Shown in pieces: positions 35,079 through 44,063 of a stretch of 64,000 nt of DNA (its first letter is position 1; each line of letters opens with the position of its first letter). Source of the stretch: Triticum aestivum. Taxonomy: Eukaryota > Streptophyta > Magnoliopsida > Poales > Poaceae. The stretch covers positions 136,498,979 to 136,562,978 of the forward strand of contig NC_057809.1 of assembly GCF_018294505.1 (NCBI RefSeq), given 5' to 3'. Made by a program: the position numbers and the translations under genes. Below the pieces are notes generated by a model that saw only the letters and a program-made list of their open reading frames with translations, was not told the DNA's origin and searched no databases.

Positions 35079-36090
35079 CTCCGAATGAAGCCACATGTTA
35101 GCATGTCCGGGCAGCTTCTCGCTAGTGGCAGCAAACGCCCATCTACTGGCGAGATGGACCTCTTTGGCGACGCCAGCGATGTCCCTCGAGATGTCCGTGC
35201 CACTCGGTCCACACCCTATCACCACCACAACCTGCCAACCAAAATGAATTTACTGTAGAGCGTTGAGAAACTTCAGATCGCATCGACCATCGGACAAGTG
35301 CAAAAGAAAACAATCACTGGGCCTTTCAAAAAAAAAAAAACAATCACTGGGCAAAAACACACGGAAGGACGGACGCACTTGGCCGTGGAATGGCTCGGGC
35401 ACGCGGTAGCCGGTGCTGTGCAGCTGCTTCCCAGGTCAAGCATCCGCGCCTGCGGCACCAAAGCAAATTGTCACGAGCTCGATCGGCGACGCGTTGCGCA
35501 GCACCAGGAGTGCCTGCCGGCGGAGAATGAGAATGGATCGACAATGTGTTACCGGCGACGTCGGCGAAGTGCGGCTTGGAGTAGTGGCCGTTGCAGACGA
35601 CGACGGCGTCGAACACCTCCTCCTCCGCTTCGCGCTTCTCGCTGCCGGGCGCCTTCCTCGAGTACCTGACGCGCCAGCTGGTGCCGCTCGCCTCCCTGCT
35701 CACCCGGACCACCTCCGTCTCCAGCCGGACGAGGCCGTGGAGGTCGAACCGCCGCGCGAAGCTCTGGAGGTACCGGAGCACCTCCGCGTGGCCGGGGAAC
35801 CTGCGGGGGTCGCCGTCGGGGCCCGCGACGAAGGGGAAGTCGAGGAAGCCCATGCACTCGCGCGGGAGGTTGGTGCGGAGGGACGCGTAGAGGTTCGAGC
35901 GCCGCTGGGTGACGGGCGGCTCCGGCGAGGCGGACGCGTCGGCGTCGGCTTCGTAGACCCAGGTGCCGCCCACGCCGTCGGTGCGCTCGAACACGACGGG
36001 GGCGTGGCCTTCGCGCCGCAGCTCGCGCGCCGCCACCAGGCCGGCGGCCCCGGCGCCGATGACGGCGACGCGGAGCGAGCGCGACGGCAT
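35079..36090 (-). pseudogene. Flavin-containing monooxygenase (FMO GS-OX-like), exons 1-3, nonsense mutation
   Basis: FMOs use FAD and NADPH to oxygenate soft nucleophiles such as thioethers; plant GS-OX types act in the cytosol. Exon 1 (36090-35553) starts MPSRSLRVAVIGAGAAG with the FAD motif GxGxxG at residues 12-17, then FERTDGVGGTW and YASLRTNLPRECMGF, and ends at a GTAACA donor in phase 1. Exon 2 (35449-35379, 71 bp) carries PGKQLHSTGYRVPEPF. Exon 3 (35231-35079) carries the NADPH motif VIGCGPSGTDISRDIAG and ends MWLHSE before GTAAGG. All three phases fit. In exon 2 the codon before PGKQLH is TGA (35438-35436) where the family has Trp/Phe, the first residue of the FMO signature FxGxxxHxxxY. 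The gene is thus broken at its hallmark motif. Further exons lie beyond several transposons (27205-27340). Confidence 0.88.
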
Positions 36091-36258
36091 CGGGGTATCG
36101 GGGTATCGGACGGATCAGGAGGACAGGAGGGAGCGGCGGCGCGGGAGGAATCGATGTCGCCTCCCTCTCCTGTGTTTTTGGTGTTTGTTTTCGGCAGAGC
36201 TTCTCGCGTTGGAGGGAGCATCATGCAACATAGATTTCTCTAAGAATTGATTAGGTTA
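36091..36258. promoter_or_regulatory. 5' flank of the monooxygenase remnant
   Basis: Only about 168 bp separate the FMO start codon (minus strand, 36090) from the MITE at 36259. No convincing TATA box is seen. If the promoter lay further upstream, it has been displaced by the MITE and its nested insertions. Confidence 0.4.
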
Positions 36259-36413
36259 GGCGTAATGGGTATTATAGGTAGTATCATGCATGTCAACTAA
36301 GCAATTTTAATGAGATGGCATAGAATTAAATGGAGAAAGAAAGGTTTGAGTATCATATCATGATATTGTATCATATTAAATAATGTGCTACTTTGTGTCA
36401 TGCATGACAATAA

Positions 36414-37513
36414 GAGCATCTCCAACAACCGCATCAAAAGACGCGCGCGCGGTAAATTGGCTTTTATAACGCGCGCGGGACGTTTACGCGCGCTCCAGCG
36501 GCGGCGCGAAACTAGCGGGCGCGGGAAATGATTTCGCGCGCGAGGGAAAAGGCGGCCGCTCGCGCGCTACATTTGGCGCGCCGGACGTAAATTGCAGCGC
36601 CTCCGCCGCTCTCTCCGTCTCTCCATCGCCCTTTGCCGATCTATCCGTCTCTCCATCGCCCCCTGCCGCGCTCTGCCACCGACACGCCACCACCGCGCCA
36701 TGATGCCGCCTCGGCGTCGGGGATGTACGGGCTACCGCGGCGTTCGCGTGCGTCCGTCCGGCACCTACTCCGCCGAGATTCGGTCGGGCGGCGGCATGCG
36801 GCTCCGTCTTGGAACTTTCGACACCGCCCAGGAGGGCGCCCGCGCGTACGACGCTGCGGCATGGCGCCTCCTGCGGTCCCGTCAGGACATGAACTTCGCC
36901 GACGTGGCGACGCGGGAGCGCGCACAGGAGTTGGCGCCTTTCCCGCGGCTTCTCACTGACGAGGATCATCGCAAGCACCGGAGGTGGGAGCATCGTCTCA
37001 GGCTGGCCGAGATGGACGAGCAAGCCATGGCGCTGTGGAGTCATCGCTTCCCGAAAGACACCAACGAGGAACAGTTCTTCGCCCAGAGGAGGGCGAGGAG
37101 GGCGAAGAGGAGAGAGGAGCGAGCCGACTATCGCGAGGACAAGCGAACGCGGCGGTCGCTAAATACATCCAGGCGCTAGGAGATGCGTCCTCCTGGAACT
37201 CCGGCGACGAGCGGTTCCTTGACGCCTACGCTCCGACGTCGGAGGAGGACATCACTGAGACAGTGTCCGAGTCGGACGAGTAGTAATAGGAGAACTATCT
37301 ACGAAATCAAATATGTAGTAGAAGAACTATCTACAAAACCAAATATGTAGTAGAAAAAACTGAAATATAGCGCGTCTGCTGAAGCGGCATGGGCGCGCTT
37401 TAATTTGCGGCGGCCGCTGGAGCCAGCGCACCGCTGCGCGCAAAAGCTGGCTAACCCGGCGATGTATCACGACTTTTAGTACGCGGCGTGTTGCGCGGCT
37501 CTTGGAGATGCTC
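36414..37513 (+). mobile_element. Small transposon carrying an AP2/ERF-domain gene
   Basis: Starts GAGCATCTCCAACAACCGC and ends GCGGCTCTTGGAGATGCTC, so the ends are inverted over about 19 bp with two mismatches. Exact TAA duplications flank it at 36411-36413 and 37514-37516. It is 1100 bp and GC-rich inside (many GCGCGC). The only coding sequence is the AP2-domain gene at 36700; there is no transposase. The ends place it with PIF/Harbinger-like non-autonomous elements. Confidence 0.88.
36700..37283 (+). pseudogene. AP2/ERF-domain protein carried by a transposon, one frameshift
   Basis: The likely start is ATG at 36700 (gcgccATGatg), giving MMPPRRRGCTGYRGVRVRPS; an in-frame ATG at 36592 is possible but less likely. 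Residues 11-68 are an AP2/ERF DNA-binding domain: YRGVRVR, AEIRSGG, LRLGTFDTAQEGARAYDAAAW and MNF at the end. The plant ERF WLG element reads RLG here. The rest is a helical, strongly basic region (FFAQRRARRAKRREE). The frame stops at 37179, but a shift near 37140 would continue with QALGDASSWNSGDERFLD to an acidic end at 37283. So this copy has either lost its true C-terminus or uses a shorter one. AP2/ERF proteins normally bind GC-rich DNA boxes in plant promoters. Confidence 0.83.
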
Positions 37514-37599
37514 TAAATGTAGTCTTCTATGATACCAACATATGATACTATGCATTAGGGATGTAGTATCATAGACTAGTATCATACATGATACTATAC

Positions 37600-37897
37600 C
37601 TAGCCATACCTTGGGCCGGGCCGGGCTTCAGGCCGGGCCTAGCCAAGCCCGACGCAAAAAACCCAGGCCAGGGCCCGGCCCGGCCATCGGGCCTGTTTTC
37701 TGGACCCGAGTCCGGCCCGAACACGTAAAAGCCCGTTGGGCTTCGGGCCGGCCCGACCCGACCTTCAGGAAAGTGCAAAACCGATGGGCCCGGGCCCGGC
37801 CCGGGAGCAGCGTCGGGCCGGGCAGGGTCGGGATTTTTCGGGCCGGGCAGGGTCGGGATTTTTCGGGCCGGGCTGGACCGGGCTTCCCATGGCCAGG
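37600..37897. repeat. GC-rich insert with 25-bp tandem repeats
   Basis: Runs of GGGCCGGGCC-type sequence, with ends CTAGCCATACC... and ...CCCATGGCCAGG that are partly inverted. tatac occurs on both sides (37595-37599 and 37898-37902). Two exact copies of TCGGGCCGGGCAGGGTCGGGATTTT lie at 37813-37837 and 37838-37862, with a third begun at 37863. Probably a small DNA transposon, but no clear target duplication was established. Confidence 0.55.
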
Positions 37898-38039
37898 TAT
37901 ACATGATACTAGTATATGATACTATCCATTACAACCAGCCTTAGAGCAACTTTTTACTCCACAATAACTGCTAGCACAAGGACCAATAATAAAAGAAAAA
38001 AGAATATTATAGCAGTTTTTTATTTTTTCGGAAGAAAGA

Positions 38040-38753
38040 GAGTTTTATTCCATGGTAGCCGAATTTTTTTAAAGCAGAGTTACAATCAGCTGGTAAAAGC
38101 TCGGCGATACAAGCTAGGCAATTCTGTAGCCAACAAATCATGTTACACTCTAACCTCTCATAGTTTGCCAGACGATCTGCTACTCTGATTTGATTTTTAG
38201 CAATTTTTAAAGGAAAAACTCTCTATCAACTAAAAGAAACTTACTCTCCGAGATTAAATGACCATATGCTGACCCGGTCCAAAATATCTGAGGCCGGTGA
38301 AGAAAGAACCATAGAGGGATCAGACTGAATTACCACCGGTTGGTTTGATCGCTCCATGGTGATTGCAAGACCTTCTCTCAATGCATGTAGTTCCGCTTCA
38401 AGCGCATCGTTACAGAAGAAAAGGTTCGGCAGGCTGCAAAGATCAATCCACTGTCTGAGTTTCTTAGGATCAATCCAAACCCGCAGTTCCATCGAAGGAA
38501 AACGAGCCGTCGACCGACAAGGTGACATGCCTAGCAGCCGGAGCAGGCCATAGATTAGACTGTGAAGGCGCTTGTATGCATCACAAAAGGCAAAATTTGT
38601 GAAGCTCACTCCAAAATGACCTCGCAGCCTCCAAAAATAGGTTTCATCATCAATGCGAGAAAGTTTCATCATCTCCCTCCCCGCGCCACGGTCGTAGATA
38701 AGAGCAGTGCTATACACACGATAGTGGCGGACGATGTGTGCACGACAATGCAA
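38040..38753 (-). pseudogene. LINE-derived RNase H-like remnant
   Basis: The minus-strand frame from 38753 ends with DALEAELHALREGLAITMER and VVIQSDPSMVL, the pattern of the RNase H-like domain (E in the helix, then the SD at the next strand) found in plant LINEs and related gene remnants. An FWRLRGHFGVSF segment before it is unrelated to the domain. The block ends on the left in a tail (tattttttcggaagaaag on the plus strand) that may be the 3' end of a retroposed copy. No target duplication found. Confidence 0.6.
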
Positions 38754-38983
38754 TCAGCTCCGTCCATTGCATGGCAACAGCAGACAGCAGGCCGCTAGAT
38801 GCTTATCGTGCAGTGGTCGTGCGCATATTTGTCGTCTGCGAAGCAGTTCCGCGTAGATAATCACCAGCGAGGGGTGACGTTACCGCTAACCACCCATCCT
38901 ATTAACGATGGGTTGCTGCCTCAGATTCCCATGATGGTCTGTTGGATGGACGCACATGACAACATCTTCCAGCGGTCCTCGAC

Positions 38984-40480
38984 TATAAAACCCCAACGAC
39001 AAGGCGTCCCATCTCCAAAACCCTAGCCAACACCTCCCTTCCTCCTCGCTGCCTCCTCCCCTAGCCAACACCTCGACTCACCATGACAATGGTGTCGCGC
39101 CGTGACACAACCTTTCTTTACGAGAAGAGTTACTTTATTAATCAAATAATAGTTACATTGTCCGCTAACAGTTTTATGATGAACTCAGGTGGGGCATCAA
39201 CCCAAAGAGAAGGGTTATTTGCACGTTCTTATCTAGCCAACTCATGAGCTACATAAGTTGTCTCTCTACTTATCAATATTAACCCTCCCGAAATTTAGTA
39301 AAATACTACGACAATCATCAAGAACTGGCGCTACCACCATAGAATACCCTTGGTTGCAGTTTATAACATCCACCACTGTGTTGTTATCCGATCTCACCAC
39401 TAGATTAGAGCATCCCGTATTTCTTGCTAGCTTCATCCCCTCAAGCAAGGCAACTGCTTCAGCTATGAACACGTCAGCTATATGTTCCAGTCTTGTCGTA
39501 GATGTCGTTATAAAACTTCCCCAATGATCACAGATCACAGCTCCACATGAGCCTGCGTAGTCACCCTCGGTAAATGATGCATTAACATTTAAAAAATTTT
39601 GTCCAGAGAGAAACACCAGGCACTTGTTGATTTTAGGCGTGTTTTTTTATCTTCGTTGCACGAGAAAAATTCAGAACTAAAGCAAGGACCATCGGCGTAG
39701 TCCTTTTTGGAGAGAAAATGTCTTCTCCCCGAACGAATTGCCGACGTTGCCGCCAAAGGTACCAATACAACATAGATATGAGCCCCGGCAACTCCAACGG
39801 TCCATAATACAATCTCCGATAGGGTAAGTCGCATAGGATAAACTCCATGGTCTCTGCTCCGGGCCGATCAATCATACTAGCGAAATTGATATCTGGTGCG
39901 ATCCCGAGAGCATCCCAAACTGCTTTTGACACAACCTATTAGTTGAACGTGCTATCATACGAGACCCTCCTATCCCAGGTTGTGCAAACTCTCTTCACAG
40001 CGAACTAGTCGCGACAACCGCTACATCCTCCTGCAACATGTGTGGCACTGGCGGCTCCATTGGCGGCGGCTGCCAATTTCTGGCGCCTCCCGTGGATTGA
40101 GCGCCTCTAGTCTAATGGACTTCATTGATCTGGAGCCTTGGGACCCTCATCACCGTCGTCGACGATGTCCCATCGGCCCCGTGGCGTCCTTGTCCCGTTT
40201 GTGCACATCCCTATCGAGGCCAAGCTCGAACCTGATCCCCAGGACCCACTCGGGGTCGTATTGCAACCCTCCAAGCTCTAGGCAAAGGTCTGCCACCACG
40301 AAGGGGAGCACATCCGCGACCGCTTCGGCCCCGTAACGATCAACTAGGAGGAGGAAGACAAACTTACAGTCGCCGCTCATTGTTTCGAGGAGGATACCGA
40401 CTTCGCCTACATCGATGAGCTGTCGGGCTCGGACAAGGACGTCGACTTGATGGTGGCGGCGACGAAGCAGTGTAGATAGT
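38984..40480 (+). pseudogene. Decayed transcription unit with TATA box, interrupted by a retroposon
   Basis: A clear CTATAAAACC is at about 38983-38992 and is followed about 90 bp later by caccATG at 39082. The retroposon at 39114-39926 lies right after, in the coding region. After it the sense resumes in pieces: RGVLVPFVHIPIEAKLEPD near 40176, then KLTVAAHCFEEDTDFAYIDE, and it ends KDVDLMVAATKQCR at about 40480. There are several stops. I do not recognise the protein; its acidic end and position suggest a transposon-borne gene. Confidence 0.45.
39103..39937 (-). mobile_element. Retroposed LINE fragment with zf-RVT tail and RNase H domain, 11-bp target duplication
   Basis: TGACACAACCT at 39103-39113 is repeated exactly at 39927-39937. 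Between them, on the minus strand, is the 3' end of a LINE. An early part with LISMLYWYLWRQRRQFVRGE (about 39780) is followed by an RNase H-like domain at 39616-39266: LNVNASF, GAVICDHWGSF, EAVALLEGMKLARNTGCSN and VVRSDNNTVVDVIN. One frameshift separates the two parts. It is a 5'-truncated copy, about 813 bp long. Confidence 0.82.
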
Positions 40481-41420
40481 AATAGCTAGCAATGTCGATT
40501 ATAGACATTGCATATTGTGAAAATGTCGCTTAACGACAATTCAAGTTGCAAAATATATGTAATGCAAATATAGTTGCTAATTATGTTTATCATGCCTGAT
40601 GACGATTATGAACCATTTGGTTTGATCAAATGTCGCTTAAATTAAACCAAATAACGAAAGCGGATGAGAAGAACAAATATAAAGGCTGGCGTTTGGTGAT
40701 CATGTGTTTGCGCACAGCCCAGCAGCCTCCAATATGGAGCACACTTCTTATAGTGATGGAGATCCAAATTATGGTGACATACTAGAGTTACTCTTTGCAT
40801 ATCAGTCCTATCAAAGTTTTCAACGTTCTGCAGATGCCCGGTTCGATTTCCTTGTCGTTCCTTCGTTTCTCTTTGGGCTTGTTTAACGTGTACAGGGCTT
40901 TCTTTTTGTCTTTTTTTTCTTCTCTTCTTTGGTGGGCTGCTTTTGTCCTTTATTTTGTTCTTCCAAATTGCTTGTCTCGTGTTGGGCTTCTTTTTCTTGC
41001 TTGTACGTGGGCAGCCTCCTATTGTTTTTTGTTCTCTTTCTTTTAGATTGGTTTATTTTTTTTTCTTTGTTTGTATTTGGGCTGTCAAATATATGGGTGT
41101 CTGTCAGCTCTCCAAGACGATTTGCACTGTAGTGTGTCTCAAACAAACATAATGCATACAAAAAGTGTAGTTGTTCTAAAAAATGTAGCGTGTTTGTATT
41201 TCTTTGAGCACATATTTTTGCCACAAAAAAGAAGAAAAATAAATTAAGAAAAAAATGTGTGGTCCACGTGTGCGCAAAATCGAGTGGCATTATTTTTTAG
41301 ATAAATATCCAAAACATCACTAAATTAGAAAAGAAACAATAACACATATCCAAAACATAAAATAGAAATAGAAATAAAAACAGAAACTACAAAATAAAAA
41401 ATGAAAAATTGAAATAAATT
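40481..41420. other. No gene seen; T-rich and A-rich tracts
   Basis: 40890-41130 is very rich in T, and 41280-41420 in A (gaaatagaaataaaaacag...). Open frames of F/L/S or K/N/E in these tracts reflect composition only. Confidence 0.5.
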
Positions 41421-41985
41421 CACATACTGGAGTCTGGAGGGGCGCTCGCATCGCCGAGCATCCTGTCACCGGCGACTTCCGCTGCGGAAAGCTTCGATGT
41501 GCCTACCCCCGTGATGCGGCTTCCTTCCTCACCTGTTCTCTCTCTGTCCCTGCTCGTCTCTCAGTTCAAACAGTACCGTTGGGGTGGCCTCTAGAAAGAT
41601 GTTGAGCGTGGGTCCACATTCCAGAGACTTCAAACAGAAAAAGAGCAGCACACCGTCTATAGATACTCCATTCCACCACAACAAACATTTATGTGTCCCT
41701 AGATCTAGACAAAAGTAACTATTTCAGCTTTAATATGCTATTTTTTCCACAAAAACAAATTAATTTTTTGTTCTGGTTCCTTGGGGAAAAAATTCAATGC
41801 AAAAAAATTTTGTATATGATTTTTAAAAAATAACAAAAAGACCAAAATATCTTGAGAAATGCCCACTCCCCACTGTGAGAAAATAAAAAAGCTAGTTGTG
41901 AGATCAGTTATGTGGCTATAGTTGGACATGCTTCTCTCTTGTCGTCGCCCTCTCTGACAAAACAAAGGTGCTTACAAAATGCAAT
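41421..41985. other. No gene seen
   Basis: A short GC-rich piece (41430-41560) between AT-rich sequence, without a supportable gene or defined repeat ends. Confidence 0.45.
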
Positions 41986-41989
41986 CAGG

Positions 41990-42905
41990 TTAGAAGACAT
42001 GCAATTGTGTGCCTATTCTGTGACATGCAACTGGCCCCTCACCTCATCCAACAAACAGAGAAGGTCAAGTTGCAGCCAAATTATAAGACATGCAGTTGTG
42101 ACCATGCTCGAAGACATGCAGTTGTGTGCCTGGTGTGGGCCATGTAACTGGGTCTCTCTCTCTCTCTCTCTCAGAAAATCAAGGTCCCCAGTTGTGACCA
42201 AGTTAGAAGACATGCAATTGCATGTCTAGTGTGGGACACGCAACTGGCGCCTCTCCCCGTACGACAAGAAATGGAAGTCGAGTTGCAAGCAAGTTATAAG
42301 ACATGCAGTTACGACCAAGGTAGAAGACATGCAGTTGCATGCCTAGCATGGGACATGCAATTGGGCCCCATATCTCCCGACGCCTAGTATTGGACATGCA
42401 ACTGCCATCCCTCTCCCGCCGTCCTCTGATAAAAACACAAGACCAATTGCAGCCAGGAGGGAGACATGCAGTTGTAGATGGGGCGATACTCGTAGCCGCA
42501 AAGCCTAGTGTTGGACATGCAACTGTACCCCTCTTGCATAACCCACTTACAAAAGAAAAAACAAAGGTCAGTTTCGACCGGGGTGTGTGGGCATGCAGTT
42601 GCGTGCCTAATGATAGACATGCAACAGCAAAGAGTTGCAGCGGGAGTGACATTTGCAGTTACGTGCCTAGTGGCAAACATGCAACTTATCCCTTCCCGAC
42701 AAAACATCACAAAGTTACCGTCGCATTAAACACATGCAATTGCACTCGGGGACGACACTTGTAGTTGCATGCCTATTGATAGACATGCATCTATCCCCCT
42801 CTCCTGACAAACAAACCGTTAAGTTGCGGTTGCGTCAAAGACATGCAGTTGTAGTCGGGGACAACCCTTGCAGTTGCGTGCCTATTGACAAACATGCAAC
42901 TACCC
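41990..42905. repeat. Tandem repeat of alternating catgCAGTTG and catgCAACTG
   Basis: About nine to ten degenerate units of roughly 95-120 bp. Each has the core gcct(a/t)(g/t)tg...gacatgcaactg, a pyrimidine-rich piece (ccctctcccgacaaa), then caaggtcaagttgcagcca and gacatgcagttg. The core starts at about 42011, 42127, 42223, 42340, 42381, 42502, 42605, 42665, 42770 and 42879. CAGTTG and CAACTG are reverse complements, so each unit offers two opposed copies. A (TC)10 microsatellite lies at 42153-42172. Looser copies continue to about 43110. Confidence 0.85.
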
Positions 42906-43110
42906 CCTCTCTACACGAAAAAAGGAAAAAAGAGAAATATATGCAAAGGCCACTCCTTCAGCAATTGCATGTGTAGTAAGACGTATTTAGTTGTGCATGA
43001 ATTAATGGACATGCATACTGCAAAGTTTTCCTTTGAGGCTAAAGAATAACGAATTAATAAAAAAACATAGTTACACGCGGATATGATGTGTGCAGTCGCA
43101 TGTGGATAGA

Positions 43111-43470
43111 TGTACATGTAGCTGATAGTATGGTTACAAAATTGACGACAATAAATGTGAAAAATTAAGAATTAATAAAAGCCAAAAATAAAAAATAAAA
43201 AAGCGCACGAACATATTTCAAAGAAGGAATTATGAGAGAAAAATAGAACAAGAAAAGAATGAGCAGAATGAAAATAGCTAATAATTTTAAAAGAACAAAC
43301 AAAAACAAACAAAATTAAAAGGAAAACTAACCTGCAAATCCAAAATGAATTGGCTCAATCCATTTTGAAAAAAATATTACACGATGTTGTGACCGGAAAA
43401 AGGAAATGCAACAAAAATTTGCACGAATCTTGGCGCATAGATTAAATGGTTTATCGCATTACCAAATATT
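43111..43470. other. No gene seen; AT-rich
   Basis: AT-rich sequence up to the 5' end of LINE-C. It ends accaaatattttt just before LINE-C coding sense begins. Confidence 0.5.
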
Positions 43471-43491
43471 TTTGCCTCCCCCTCTGAGGAT

Positions 43492-44063
43492 GTGGGAGAG
43501 GTGATTCCTACTCCTCCCCTTTTATCTGAAGAGGTTCAGAGGTTTAGCTTGAGGAACTTGCAGAATATGGAAGGAAGAATGCAAGAGAGAGCTGTTGCCA
43601 TTTCCAAGAAGAGAAATCTGGAAGGTAATTCAGCTAATCATAACTCATTCGATGCACTGTCTAATCCTGAACTTATGGTTCGTGCTGTGAAAATGGGGGT
43701 GGCCTTCCCTGACAATAACTTCTCTAATATGGATATTATTAGATAACTTGAAATAGTCAGGGGGAAATGTCCAAAACAGAGAGGGGACAAAATGTGAGGG
43801 TAGAGGAAGAAGTGATGTATATCACTAATGGTAAGGGAGACCAAACCCCAGTTAATACTGATTGGGGGGATGGGGAAGAGGACATAGAAGAACAATTTGC
43901 CTTGGTTCGGTCTAGGAAAAGGAAAAGCCCTAAAGTGAAAGTGGCTATTTCTAGGCCCATTACTAGAAGCCAAAAAAATCCTGTTGAAAAAACACAGGCT
44001 GGCAGCCCTGTCCATAATACCAGGGCCACCAGAGGGGGGCGAAAAGGGAAAAGATATAAATGA
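43492..44063 (+). pseudogene. LINE-C ORF1, C-terminal part
   Basis: Matches the end of LINE-B ORF1: FDALSNPELMVRAVKMGVAF corresponds to FSALSDNAIILRAALMGVKI. A stop at 43744 and a frameshift lead to the second frame (43767-44063), with FALVRSRKRKSPKVKV and a basic end. The zinc knuckles are missing because of the 5' truncation. The final TGA (44061-44063) overlaps the ORF2 ATG at 44060, the same ATGA overlap as in LINE-B. Confidence 0.8.

Larger units (their letters stand above)
36259..37940. mobile_element. Tourist-like MITE split by two later insertions
   Basis: Left end GGCGTAATGGGTATTATAGG, right end (inverted) GGCTGGTTGTAATGGATAGT, flanked by TTA at 36256-36258 and 37941-37943. Between the arms the sequence is rich in gatactat / atagtatcat. 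The AP2-carrying transposon (36414-37513) and a GC-rich insert (37600-37897) are nested in it. Without them the MITE would be under 300 bp. Confidence 0.75.

Noticed and set aside
35413..36243. Plus-strand ORF of 276 codons opposite the monooxygenase
   Set aside because: The minus strand has the FAD and NADPH motifs and good splice sites. The plus-strand frame is a GC-rich shadow.
37569..37919. Proline/glycine/arginine-rich ORFs on both strands
   Set aside because: They translate the GGGCCGGGCC insert and its 25-bp repeats.
40883..41290. ORFs of F/L-rich or K/N/T-rich protein, looking like membrane segments
   Set aside because: They lie in T-rich and A-rich tracts with no start context or domain.
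41990..42905. CRISPR-like array of spaced repeats
   Set aside because: The repeats are degenerate with unequal, related spacers, and this is plant nuclear DNA. CRISPR arrays are not expected and the repeat/spacer structure does not fit.
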